Source of the DNA: Clostridia bacterium
GTDB lineage: Bacteria; Bacillota; Clostridia; Christensenellales; Borkfalkiaceae
Assembly: GCA_017886895.1 (NCBI GenBank)
Contig: JAGHJD010000045.1
Location: forward strand, 1 to 49,526
DNA length: 49,526 nucleotides
Direction of reading: 5' to 3'
Shown piece after piece: positions 7,993-18,700 of the stretch (positions within the stretch are counted from its first letter, which is position 1; every line of letters starts with the position of its first letter). Under the pieces are notes generated by a model. The model ran no database searches and had not been told where the DNA came from. It saw only the letters and a list, made by a program, of their open reading frames with translations. The position numbers and the translations under genes were made by a program.

Positions 7993-9585
7993 ATGCTTAG
8001 AACACTTGGGGTAATGATTGATTGTTCCAGAGATGCCGTGTATACTGTTGAAACCCTGAAAGAGTATATAAAGGTGCTTGCGGCAATGGGGTACAATGCG
8101 CTGTTATTGTACATGGAAGATGTCTATGAATTGGAAGGGGAACCATATTTTGGGTATCTGCGTGGTAAATATACTAAAAACGAATTGCGCGAGATAGATG
8201 AATTTGCCAAAAACAGCGGAATCGAGCTGATCCCATGCATTCAAACGCTTGCACATCTTGGAGGCATTACGCGCTGGAATGCATATAAAGATTTTACAGA
8301 TACGGGGGATATCCTGCTGGCAGAGGATGAGCGTACCTATATCTTGATCGAAAAAATGTTTGCGGCTTGTGCTTCGTCTTTTACTTCCAGGCGAATCAAT
8401 ATCGGTATGGATGAAGCGCATATGGTCGGGCTTGGAAAGTATTTGGACCGGCACGGATATCAGGATCGATACAGCATTTTACTGAAACACTTGCATCGGG
8501 TGCTTGAAATAGCTTCCCGCTACGGGTTCCGCCCTATGATGTGGTCGGATATGTTTTTCAGGCTCGCGGCAAAAGGAGAGTATTATTGTAACAAAACTAT
8601 CCCGCAGGAAATTATCAATGCCGTTCCTGAGGGCGTTGAACTGATATATTGGGATTATTACAGCATAGAGCGGGAACATTACAAAACAATGCTGGCGGCG
8701 CATAAACAGTTTCGCAACAGAATTGTTTTTGCGGGAGGCGCCTGGTCATGGAGCGGATTTGCTCCGGCAAACCGGTTCAGTATGCGCGCAAACTATGAAG
8801 CGTTACATGCTTGCGCAGAGAATGACGTGCAGGATGTTTTTGTAACGAGTTGGAAAGATGACGGCGCAGAATGTTCTCTTTTTGCGACATTGCCCGCCAT
8901 GCTCTGTTTTGCTGAATACGCGCGCGGAAATTACGATATCGGGAAAATCAGCACCAAATTCAAAGCAATCACGGGGATTGCCTTTGACGACTATTTATTG
9001 GCGGATGATGTAAATTTGAGTGACGATACTGCAGCACGGAATCCGTCAAAATATATGTTATATAATGATTTATTTTTAGGTATTTTCGACTGCTTTGTGA
9101 AAGAAACGGACGCGGAAAAATTTACAGAATTAAAAGAGCGGCTGGATATGGTTGCGAAAAACAAGAGATATGGGTACATTTTCCGGACGCTATCTGCCTT
9201 GTGCGGCGTATTGGAGATCAAATATTCGCTGGGTAATAGAACGCGGCAGGCATACAGAGCGGGTGATCGTGCGGCGTTGGAGCATATGCAAGAGGAATAT
9301 ACAGTACTGATCCGCAGGCTGAAAAAGTTTTACCGCTTGTTTCGCGCTCAGTGGGACAAGGAGTGCAAGCCGAATGGCTTTGAAAAGCACGACATTCGTT
9401 TTGGCGGGCTGATTTTCCGCACAGAGCATTGCCGCAAGCAGATTGAAGAGTATTGCCGGGGCAAGCGCAAAGACATTAATATGTTGAACGAAGATATCTT
9501 GCCTTTCGATCAAACATTGGAAAAAGGGCAATATATTAATTTTAACCGCTGGCACAATACGGCGATGATCAAGCCGCTGCAATAA
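7993..9585 (+). CDS. GH20-like beta-N-acetylhexosaminidase (cytoplasmic)
   Basis: RTLGVMIDCSRDAVYTVETLKEYIKVLAAMGYNALLLYMEDVYELEGEPYFGYLRGKYTKNEL; INIGMDEAHMVGLG (DE pair). No signal peptide. Confidence 0.75.
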   Translation: MLRTLGVMIDCSRDAVYTVETLKEYIKVLAAMGYNALLLYMEDVYELEGEPYFGYLRGKYTKNELREIDEFAKNSGIELIPCIQTLAHLGGITRWNAYKDFTDTGDILLAEDERTYILIEKMFAACASSFTSRRINIGMDEAHMVGLGKYLDRHGYQDRYSILLKHLHRVLEIASRYGFRPMMWSDMFFRLAAKGEYYCNKTIPQEIINAVPEGVELIYWDYYSIEREHYKTMLAAHKQFRNRIVFAGGAWSWSGFAPANRFSMRANYEALHACAENDVQDVFVTSWKDDGAECSLFATLPAMLCFAEYARGNYDIGKISTKFKAITGIAFDDYLLADDVNLSDDTAARNPSKYMLYNDLFLGIFDCFVKETDAEKFTELKERLDMVAKNKRYGYIFRTLSALCGVLEIKYSLGNRTRQAYRAGDRAALEHMQEEYTVLIRRLKKFYRLFRAQWDKECKPNGFEKHDIRFGGLIFRTEHCRKQIEEYCRGKRKDINMLNEDILPFDQTLEKGQYINFNRWHNTAMIKPLQ

Positions 9586-9607
9586 AGTTTGGCATGACTT
9601 TCTTGTT

Positions 9608-10405
9608 TCAAACGATAACGCGTTCAGACGATGGCGAGTAGCCGAACAGCGCTACATATTGTTGATAAAATGAAACGTAGTTTGAAAAGCCGATCTGCTC
9701 ATAAATCTGTGTTGGTTTTTTCCCTGCTCTGAGTAAAGATTGCGCGTGCAGCAGGCGCTTGGTCGTGATGTATTTTTTGGGAGAAATATTCAACGTTTCC
9801 TTGAACAGGCGAAAGAAATAATTTTGCGCAACGAACAGGGCGTTGCTTATTTCGCCGATATTTTTGATTGTGAATAAGTGTTCATTGATGTATGCCAGTG
9901 CCTTTTGGATCAATGGAGACACAACATTCTGTTGTTGGTTGAAGTTATCATCGAGTGCAAGGATATTGTACAAAATTTCTGTCAGCAATGCAGAAAGCAG
10001 ATCTTGGAACTCATCTTTCGGAAATATTTTTTCATAGAAGGGCATCCGTTTGAAATTTTCCTTGATTATCGTATGGTTAGAACAGTTTAAAACATCCAGG
10101 TTCCTTGGGATTTTAAAAAGAAGGCGAGTTAAAGGGTGATTTAGCGGTATTAACAGGTTATAGCGTTCATAATCGGTATTGGAATTGATTTGCATGAAGT
10201 GCAACTCAGCAGGGTGCGTGATGACCAGATCGTATTTTTGCAGGTCATAACGTCTGTTTTCTACGATATACGAAACATCACCGTGAACGTATAGGATCAG
10301 TTCAAAGGCATTGTGCATATGCGAAGTAAACCGCTCTTTCAGGGAATGGTAGGCAATATGGTTGTAGGTCAATTGCTGGCTTTGTGTAAGAAAAGTATGT
10401 TCCAT
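9608..10405 (-). CDS. AraC family transcriptional regulator
   Basis: C-terminal HTH IGEISNALFVAQNYFFRLFKETLNISPKKYITTKRLLHAQSLL...IGFSNYVSFYQQYVALFGYSPSS, with an N-terminal cupin-like region. Confidence 0.9.
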   Translation of the reverse strand: MEHTFLTQSQQLTYNHIAYHSLKERFTSHMHNAFELILYVHGDVSYIVENRRYDLQKYDLVITHPAELHFMQINSNTDYERYNLLIPLNHPLTRLLFKIPRNLDVLNCSNHTIIKENFKRMPFYEKIFPKDEFQDLLSALLTEILYNILALDDNFNQQQNVVSPLIQKALAYINEHLFTIKNIGEISNALFVAQNYFFRLFKETLNISPKKYITTKRLLHAQSLLRAGKKPTQIYEQIGFSNYVSFYQQYVALFGYSPSSERVIV

Positions 10406-10557
10406 AGCATTGCTTGCTCCTTTATAGCTATTATATATGATTTCACTTCATTCGTCAAGTATTGGTTATTTTTGTTAATATAAAGTTGTTTTTTCATATG
10501 GACATTAAGATTGTTTTATTTTAAAATATAGGTAAGTAAATTTAGGAGAACGTCAAC

Positions 10558-11631
10558 ATGAAAAAGTTAAATTTAGCGATCATAGGGCAAGGCAGAAGCG
10601 GCAAGGGCATTCACGGCGTATATTACCGTTCTGAAAGCAACAAGTATTATACGGTCAAATATGTTGTTGACGAAGATGACTACCGCCGTGAGCTTGCGCG
10701 CACTCTGTATCCCGGTTGTACTGTATTTGCGGACTATCGGGCATTGTTCGATTGTAAAGATATCGATGTTGTGGTGAACGCATCTTTTTCCAATCAACAT
10801 TATCCTATTACGTTGGATCTGTTGCAGCACGGGTTGAACGTGCTGACGGAGAAACCCTTTGCAAAGAGCCGCAATGAGTGCGAGACGCTGATCAAAACGG
10901 CGAAAGCGAATAATGCGGTGCTTGCCGTGTTTCAGCAGACGTTTTATGCGCCGATTTATCAAAAGGCGCAGGCTGTTCTCGCTTCCGGCATTTTGGGCAA
11001 AATAGAACAGATCAGTATCCGTTACAACGGATTCTCCCGCAGATGGGACTGGCAGACGCTGCAAAATCGGTTGGGCGGCGGACTATACAATAACGGCCCG
11101 CATCCGATCGGGCTGGGGCTCGGCTTTCTTGGGTTTGACGAGAATATTTCCGTTTTGTATGCGAAGTGCGCCTGTACTGCGTTGACAAGCGGTGACGGTG
11201 ACGACTATGCCAAAGTGCTGTTTACCGCTCCCGCGAAACCGCTTATCGACGTAGAGGTTTTGTCGGACGATGCCTATGCCGATTATGCAGTGAAAATAAA
11301 GGGTGGCAAGGGCACCTATGTTTCTACGCAGTCTGATTACAAATATACCTATATTATAGACGGGGAAAATCCGCCGCGCCCTTATGTTGAGGGCACGCTT
11401 CGCAAAGAAAACGGCGATCCCTGCTATTGTTCGGAGACCCTTATCAAGCATGAAGAGAGCGGGAAATTTGAAGGTACGCCCTTTGATGTGGGAACGAGCC
11501 TGCTCTACGAAGATCTGTACTTTGCGATTACGCAGGGAAGAAAAATGATGATCACGCCTGAATATGCGGCACAGATCATTGGAATTATTGAGACGGCACA
11601 TGCGCTGAGCCCGTTGCCGTGCAAGTATTAA
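10558..11631 (+). CDS. Gfo/Idh/MocA family oxidoreductase
   Basis: LAIIGQGRSGKGIHG; VLTEKPFAKS. Divergent from the AraC gene. Confidence 0.88.
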   Translation: MKKLNLAIIGQGRSGKGIHGVYYRSESNKYYTVKYVVDEDDYRRELARTLYPGCTVFADYRALFDCKDIDVVVNASFSNQHYPITLDLLQHGLNVLTEKPFAKSRNECETLIKTAKANNAVLAVFQQTFYAPIYQKAQAVLASGILGKIEQISIRYNGFSRRWDWQTLQNRLGGGLYNNGPHPIGLGLGFLGFDENISVLYAKCACTALTSGDGDDYAKVLFTAPAKPLIDVEVLSDDAYADYAVKIKGGKGTYVSTQSDYKYTYIIDGENPPRPYVEGTLRKENGDPCYCSETLIKHEESGKFEGTPFDVGTSLLYEDLYFAITQGRKMMITPEYAAQIIGIIETAHALSPLPCKY

Positions 11632-11646
11632 ATTGAGGAGGGGAGT

Positions 11647-12534
11647 ATGAACATAGGCATTTTAGGTGCAGAAAACTCACATGCGCTAAACTTTGCAAAA
11701 TATCTGAACCTGCCGGGCGAAAGCGGCTATCCATTTCCGGATGTCCGCGTAACGCATATCTATGCGTTTGACAGGCAGCAGGCGGAAAGGGTAGCGCAGG
11801 CGGCGGACATCAGGAATGTAATGAACGACCCGATCCGCTTGATCGAGGAGAGCGACGCCGTGATGATTGTGTTTCGCGACGGAAAGTATCATTACCGTTA
11901 TGCCGCTGAATCCATCCGCAGGAGGAAACCCACTTGGGTAGATAAACCGATCGCGATCGATCCTCAGGAAGCGCTGCAACTGGTTGAGATGGCAAAGCAG
12001 ACCGGGGTGCCGCTGAGCGGAGGCTCCTGCTGCAAATGGACGCCTGATGTTGTCGCTGTCCGCAACAAGGTACAATCCGGCGAGATCGTTCCGTTGACGG
12101 CGATGATTAATTTTCCCGTCATGCTGAACAGCGAATACAGCGGCATCCATTTTTATGCCTCACATTTGGTCGAAATGGCGACGGAGATTTTCGGGTTTGC
12201 TGTTCAGAGCGTATATGCGCAACAAAAAAAGGACGGCATCACCGCGATTTTTGAATATGAGGACAAAAATATAGTCCTGTCTTTCTTATCATCCAAAAAA
12301 TATGCCTGTTATATAATTGAGCCGGATAAGACGGAGATGTTTAAGATCGACACGGATAATTTGGCGGAGTTGGGCGTAAAGGACTTCATGCATGCAATCC
12401 GTACAGGCACACCGCAGAATACGCCTATAAATTTGTATCGTTACACGGTGCTTGTAAATGCAATAAAGGATTCAATGGATACAGGGAAGCAAGTAATTCC
12501 CGAATTGAAATTACAACAAAACGGCTGCAAATAA
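11647..12534 (+). CDS. Gfo/Idh/MocA family oxidoreductase
   Basis: NIGILGAENSHALNFAKYL; TWVDKPIAIDP. Confidence 0.8.
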   Translation: MNIGILGAENSHALNFAKYLNLPGESGYPFPDVRVTHIYAFDRQQAERVAQAADIRNVMNDPIRLIEESDAVMIVFRDGKYHYRYAAESIRRRKPTWVDKPIAIDPQEALQLVEMAKQTGVPLSGGSCCKWTPDVVAVRNKVQSGEIVPLTAMINFPVMLNSEYSGIHFYASHLVEMATEIFGFAVQSVYAQQKKDGITAIFEYEDKNIVLSFLSSKKYACYIIEPDKTEMFKIDTDNLAELGVKDFMHAIRTGTPQNTPINLYRYTVLVNAIKDSMDTGKQVIPELKLQQNGCK

Positions 12535-12548
12535 GGAGGAATTTATTG

Positions 12549-15500
12549 ATGAATGTAAAGACAAAACAGGGCATCCTGGTTATGCTTATTTTTTGCATTG
12601 TGCTCAGCATTGCCCTGGCACTCTGTTTTCATTTCAGCATAAAATCTGTGCTGGCAGTAGGAGGAGGTTCCGATTATTTCATCACGGACCAAACAGATAA
12701 TGAAACTGTAGAGGTTGATTATTATAACGATTGCTATAAGGAAGGGAATCTTCCCGGCAATGTCATCATAGCGCTTGACAGGGATATCGGAGCGAGTTTG
12801 ACGTTTACAACGAGCGGGCGCGTCAATAGTATCAAATGGGCAGTGTGCATTGAGAAAGAAGATGACACTTATAAGGTGACCCAAAGTGGGTCTGGATTTA
12901 CAGCGGTTGGAACGTCCACGGGCAATGGCGGGACAGTCGATATTCCGCAGGACGGGTATATCCTGTTTGCCAAAGGCGACAAATGGAGTACCGAACTGCA
13001 AAAACTTAAAGTTGGTGATACAGTCAGTGCGTTACAGAAGGCGGACGGTACCGTTACGGCATGGAACAATGAATTGAAGCAGGCAGTCGCCGTCAGAGGG
13101 ACGAATGAACTCAGAGACGGAAAGACGACCGTATATACGGAAGGATATTTTTCGACAGTTTCCGGAACTGCTTACAGCATTGTGACAGCCGTTGCCGATA
13201 CGGAAAGTGATGACTATATTGTAACAAGCAAAAGAATGTATGCAAGCAGCAGTTCGGCGCAGGATATCATCGTCCCCTCCGGGGGGATTGTTTTGGTTTC
13301 ATCGGGCGAGATACAGGCGGGTTCTACATATAGTTATGCAAATCCTTTCATGCAGGCAACGAAAGCAGGCGATACGATCAGTATAGAGATTCCGGAAAGG
13401 AGCGGCGTGGCAAGGTATATCCGTAACACGACGCAAAGCTCGGTTATTCCCGTCTACTTCTATAATGATTTTTATAAAGATTCCGGTAATAGTTCGTGCA
13501 TAGGCAATATTCCCAACCATTCCGTTGTTTATATTGACAGGACGGTTTTGCCTGACGGCAATTTAGAGATCCGCAATGGCGCAGGGAAAAATATTGTTGC
13601 GCTTGTCGCAAGCCCTAATGGAGAGAATCAATATACCGCAGCCGCATCCGTTGTCCCTTCAAACAGTGACAGCAGCAATTATGAGCTCACTATTCCTGAA
13701 GACGGGTATGTGTTGTTTGCGCGGGGTTTTGAATGCGATACACTTAAGGCAGTAAACGGCGGCGATACTTTGAGCGGGCTTTTTGAAAGGAAAGGGAACG
13801 ATTACAGCACGGCAACGCTGCAAAGCGATAACGGCTATTATGTACTGGATATCCCGGAGAAATTGAATGTAAGGGGCGGAAATTTCAGTGTTTATTCGGG
13901 GACAGATGTGTCGCTGACGGAAAAAGACGGCTATATCTTGGCAGCATATGATTTTGAGAAGAATGTTTACATCGTTTCCGAATGCGGTAAGGGGACCGGC
14001 AGCAGCATGACCGTTCCGTCCAATTCAATTCTTCTCGTACAAGATACAACTCTTGCAGACAAATTTAATTATAGCCGTCCTGCCGTTCTGAATGCGGTTG
14101 CGGGTACCGTCATTACATATGATGGATACGAACCGCAGAGGGAGCAACTTCCTGCTGTTGATTTGACTATCAACGGTTATGTGGTGGACGGGATCAATCC
14201 CGCAAGTGCCGGCTATAATATGGATGGAAAGATCATCGTCTACACATCCACGGAGATGCGCGAGCGCGACGCAGAATACGGTAGCGAGATAAATGCCCCG
14301 TATAGGGTGATGACATATGCGCGTTCGGAGGCGGGCGTTAAAAATATCAGTGTTCGGATGCAAAAAACGCAGTCCGGTTATAAGCATATCGTTGCGGCAA
14401 TCACCGACGGTTCCGAGGCGGCAAAGATCCCGTATGACGGATATATTATCAGTATCCCCGCCGCGGCGACAGGATATATCGAGCTGACAGGATTGCAGGT
14501 CGGGGAAGAACTTACGCTTGCAGGGAGCGATTCAGCTTTCCGGCTTCCGGAATATGTTCTTGATAATGTTACGAAAAATATACGGATCGAACTCAGCGGA
14601 ATGAACATCGATCCTGACTACTCCGGGTTCATCGTTTATTACGACGAAACGTTCGGTGCTGCAGATCCCGCTAAGGCATGGCGCCAGCGTGTGATCGTAA
14701 ATGCCGAGGGGATGATCACGGGCACGCATGCTTATGGCAGTGCGGTAGAGCCTGTTACGATCCCCGCGGGAGGGTTTGTTCTCACGGCAAACGGGGCGAC
14801 GGCGGGCTGTGCGGAGCTGAACACATTCTCGGTCGGCGACACGTTAGAGTTCTACAATATTCATGGGGAAACGGATGCAACGCTTGCCTCGCTTTCCGTC
14901 AATTCCGATGCGGTGGAAAATTTTACTCCTTCGCGGTACCACTATTATGTATATCTCGAAAAGGGAGCCGCAGTGCCGGAGGTAACTTATACGGCATCGA
15001 ATGCAAATGCGCAGGTTTCGGTGCAAATGCCCGCGTCGTTGCCGGGTAATTGTGTGATCACGGTAACGGCTGAGGACGAGGCAACCGTATTCACGTATAC
15101 GATTGAACTGTTGTATAATTACAGCAGGGATATGGGATTGGCTTCTGTCACGGTCGGAGGATCGGTGTGGAGCAGTTTTGATCCTGCGGCAGAACCGAAC
15201 TATTATTATATTGAGAAAGGGGAACCCATTCCCGATATCAGTGCTGTTGCAACTTCTGAATTTGCAACGGTTACATGCGAGCAGGCAAGTGAATCTACTT
15301 TGCGCGCGGTGATCCGTGTTGTAGCAGAGGATACTGCATACATCAAAGAATACGTCATCGAATTTGTGGAAGTGGATCTTTCACTTTCAGAGATCCTTTT
15401 GGACGGCGAAGCACTTACCCTTTCCGGCGAACGTGAATATACAGTTCCGATTCCTGCGGGAACAGAGATGTATCCCGTGGTTTCCGCGACAGGTACCGAT

Positions 15501-15761
15501 CTTTCGGCTCACATTTCGATCGTTCAGGCGGGAGGTACAAGAAACCGTGCCGTTATTACAGTCACAAATTACGGGCTCTCTGCTGAATATACAATTCTTT
15601 TCGATTTAGAAGGCTCGGCAGAAGAGCAGCCGCCCGAAGATAGCGGTACTATGCCCGCGTGGCAGATAGTTCTGATTATCGGCGGGGCGCTCGCCGGGGT
15701 AGGAATTATAGTCGGACTTTCCATGTATTTTACCAAAAAACGTAGGGGAAATAAGCAGTGA
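12549..15761 (+). CDS. Large secreted, C-terminally membrane-anchored repeat protein with cadherin-like beta-sandwich repeats
   Basis: N-terminal signal/TM; repeated 'IPxxGYVLxAxG...VGDT' modules; LASLSVNSDAVENFTPSRYHYYVYLE-type repeats; C-terminal TM plus KKRRGNKQ. ATG at 12549. Confidence 0.8.
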   Translation: MNVKTKQGILVMLIFCIVLSIALALCFHFSIKSVLAVGGGSDYFITDQTDNETVEVDYYNDCYKEGNLPGNVIIALDRDIGASLTFTTSGRVNSIKWAVCIEKEDDTYKVTQSGSGFTAVGTSTGNGGTVDIPQDGYILFAKGDKWSTELQKLKVGDTVSALQKADGTVTAWNNELKQAVAVRGTNELRDGKTTVYTEGYFSTVSGTAYSIVTAVADTESDDYIVTSKRMYASSSSAQDIIVPSGGIVLVSSGEIQAGSTYSYANPFMQATKAGDTISIEIPERSGVARYIRNTTQSSVIPVYFYNDFYKDSGNSSCIGNIPNHSVVYIDRTVLPDGNLEIRNGAGKNIVALVASPNGENQYTAAASVVPSNSDSSNYELTIPEDGYVLFARGFECDTLKAVNGGDTLSGLFERKGNDYSTATLQSDNGYYVLDIPEKLNVRGGNFSVYSGTDVSLTEKDGYILAAYDFEKNVYIVSECGKGTGSSMTVPSNSILLVQDTTLADKFNYSRPAVLNAVAGTVITYDGYEPQREQLPAVDLTINGYVVDGINPASAGYNMDGKIIVYTSTEMRERDAEYGSEINAPYRVMTYARSEAGVKNISVRMQKTQSGYKHIVAAITDGSEAAKIPYDGYIISIPAAATGYIELTGLQVGEELTLAGSDSAFRLPEYVLDNVTKNIRIELSGMNIDPDYSGFIVYYDETFGAADPAKAWRQRVIVNAEGMITGTHAYGSAVEPVTIPAGGFVLTANGATAGCAELNTFSVGDTLEFYNIHGETDATLASLSVNSDAVENFTPSRYHYYVYLEKGAAVPEVTYTASNANAQVSVQMPASLPGNCVITVTAEDEATVFTYTIELLYNYSRDMGLASVTVGGSVWSSFDPAAEPNYYYIEKGEPIPDISAVATSEFATVTCEQASESTLRAVIRVVAEDTAYIKEYVIEFVEVDLSLSEILLDGEALTLSGEREYTVPIPAGTEMYPVVSATGTDLSAHISIVQAGGTRNRAVITVTNYGLSAEYTILFDLEGSAEEQPPEDSGTMPAWQIVLIIGGALAGVGIIVGLSMYFTKKRRGNKQ

Positions 15762-18700
15762 GGAAAAAATTAATTTTTATATTGTTGGTTGCGGCACTTT
15801 TTTGTCTGATGGCCGGCTTTATGGTTGTGGTCGTGGCGGCGGAAACAAATACGGTCACGGCAGACCTGATCGATCCGATCACGCTGACCCGCGGCGAAAG
15901 GGCTTCTGACACAGATCAGGACCGGACCCTTATTATTGAAACGGCAAGTTCTGATGAAATAGCCGATAAAGTGATTGTTTATACGGGCAGGTTCTACTAT
16001 ATGGATTCCTATGTCCGTACGGGTGCGGTAGAATATGCGGTAGCGATTACAGAACAAGGGCACCAGATCGTTACAAAATATGAACCCATTGCGCAAGGCG
16101 CCGAACAGGGGAACGAAATCCCTGTTCCCGGATATCTGCTCAGTATCCCGGCATCAAAAGCAGAGAGCTGCGATTTTGCAGAAGGCGATATCATCACCAT
16201 TTCCAATGCAGGGGATATCCCGTCTGTTTCACAAACGGTCGATAACCTGACCAAGCGTGTCCGCGTTGAAATTCAAAATCTGAATGCGGCGACCAATACT
16301 TATGCCGGGTCGGTGTACTATGGAAACGATTATGGTGACGTAACGGGGCAGAATAGCTATAACCGTGAAGTCGGCTTTTCGCTCCTTACCACAGGCGATG
16401 ATGTGGGAAAATTCCGAGTGACAGAATACCGTCAGCTTTTAGCGGATACGCGGCAGGAATGGGTGAACGGTGAATCGAGTGATGTGGCTTGGAACAGAGA
16501 TTTTCCCATTCCGGATCCCGGGTTTGCCCTGATTGCGGCGAATGTGGAAGATTATGATGATCCGTATGTCCATGCAGTATTCGGCATGCTCAACAGGGAT
16601 GTTGCTTTTTCGCTGGGCGATCTTGTAGAGCTTTCCGGAAAGCAGTTCTTTGATTTCGAATATGAAGTTACGCACAGTTATGACTATCTGAATCCGGGGC
16701 CTGAAAATGTATTGGGACAAGGGTATCCGGAGAATCGGGGTGCAGAGCAGATGATGATTTATACGCACTCCGTGGAAGACGGTTCCAGTGAGTTAAAAAC
16801 GAATGAATACGGATTTGAAGCGGCAGTCGATCAAAACGGGGTGATCGTCAAAATCGCTGTAAACGTTATCGATATCCCGGAAGGAGGTTTTGTCGTTTCG
16901 GCACAGGGTCTGCTTCGTGACTGGGCACGTACGTACTTCAAAATGGGTGCAACGGTAACATATAACGAGCAGAACAAAACATTCACGGTAAATTATACGC
17001 TCAATGCAATGAAGAGCCAGTTGGAAACGGATCTGAGCACATACAGGACAGAAGTGGAGGTCTACAAAAACGGCCTGTATGATTTGGATACGACGAATCT
17101 GGAATCTTATTTGGAAGAACTGACCGAGACGGGGGAGCGAATGGTCGAGGTAATAGACTATATCCAAGCATATCCTGATCTTGCAGGGGAAGAACTTCTT
17201 GAACAGCAGATCGAACTTCGCAATCTGCGCGATGAGTTCGAGGCGATCAAAGTAAATATGTCTGTTTCGTCTGTCGAAAGTCGTGTCGTTGAAGGCAGGG
17301 GCGTATGGCATGTTCCGAACGTTGACGGAACAGAAACTTCTCTTGCAGGAATCCGCGGTGTGCTGGATGTGTTTGAAAACATGAACCTGAACATGATTTT
17401 CCTGGAAGGGTATTATGCAGGATACACGCACTCTGTGAGCCAATATGTACCGCAGAATCCCTATACAAAAGCATATGATTACAGCGGCACGGAGGCGGAC
17501 GAACAATACGGGAACGATTATTTCAAAGCATTTGTGACAGAGGCAAAAAAACGGGGTTTTGAAGTGCACGTTTCCATTACTGTGTATTATATGAGCAGAA
17601 CAGATCGTTGGGTTGATGAGCCTGACCGGCTTGCGACTGTTCATCCTGAGTGGGTCAATGTTTCCAATGAGGGCTATACAGCCACCAGTGATGGTCATCA
17701 GGCCATTTTTGCAGACCCCGCCAATGATGCATACCATGACATGTTGGTGAATTATGTAACAGAATTGTTCACGTTGTATCCAGAGGTGGACGGCATCAAT
17801 CTCGATTATATCCGCTATCCGGATAAGTCATCGGCAGGGCGCGAGTTCGGTTACACAATGACATCCGTGCAAAAATTCCTGGATACATACGGGTATACAT
17901 TCCGCGGCGATGATAACCCGGATGAGGCGCAGCTGCGTGCAGATTTCGATAAATTTATATCCTCGGACGCAACGATCGATGCGCAGTGGGATAATTTCCG
18001 CCGGTCACTGGTCACGCAGATGGTGGTGGACCTGCGTGATGCGATGCGTGCCGTAAAGCCGGGCGGGCTTGTCTCTATTGCGACAGGGCCTTCCCCCGAT
18101 GAGTCAAAGAACAATTTATACCAGGATTGGGGACAATGGGTCAGAAGCGGCATTATTGATCTCTGCACGCCGATGGCATATTATACGGATGCCGATGTAG
18201 TTGAAAATATCGCGGGGCAGGAAATCACCATAATCAACAATCTCGCTTATAATTACGTCGGGCTGGGACCGTACCTGAAACTTGCTCCGAATGAATGGGT
18301 AAATCAGATCAGTGCCGCGCAGTCGGCAGGAGCAATGGGGTATGCTCTTTTCAGTTCGGAGCAGGTGTTAACAGATCCGGATGCTGTAGCACTTGTAACG
18401 CAGACGGCAAACAAGAATGAAGCCGTTGTTCCTCATGCGGCGACCTCCGTGATCCTGGATGCATTTTTTACTTCGATCCTCGAAAAAGCGGACAAGTATT
18501 ATCTGCCTAATAATAGCATGACGCAAACGCAGTATGATAGTTTGGCTGCAGTATTTGCCGATATCCAGGCGATGCCGGACACGACGGCGAAAGAGCTTTA
18601 TGCGATCTACGAAAGGGTGCAAAACCTTATCAGCAACGTAGACGATTATGTCTCGTTCTACGCAGAAAGCAGGCTCCGTTCCGATTTGAATCTGTTGTCA

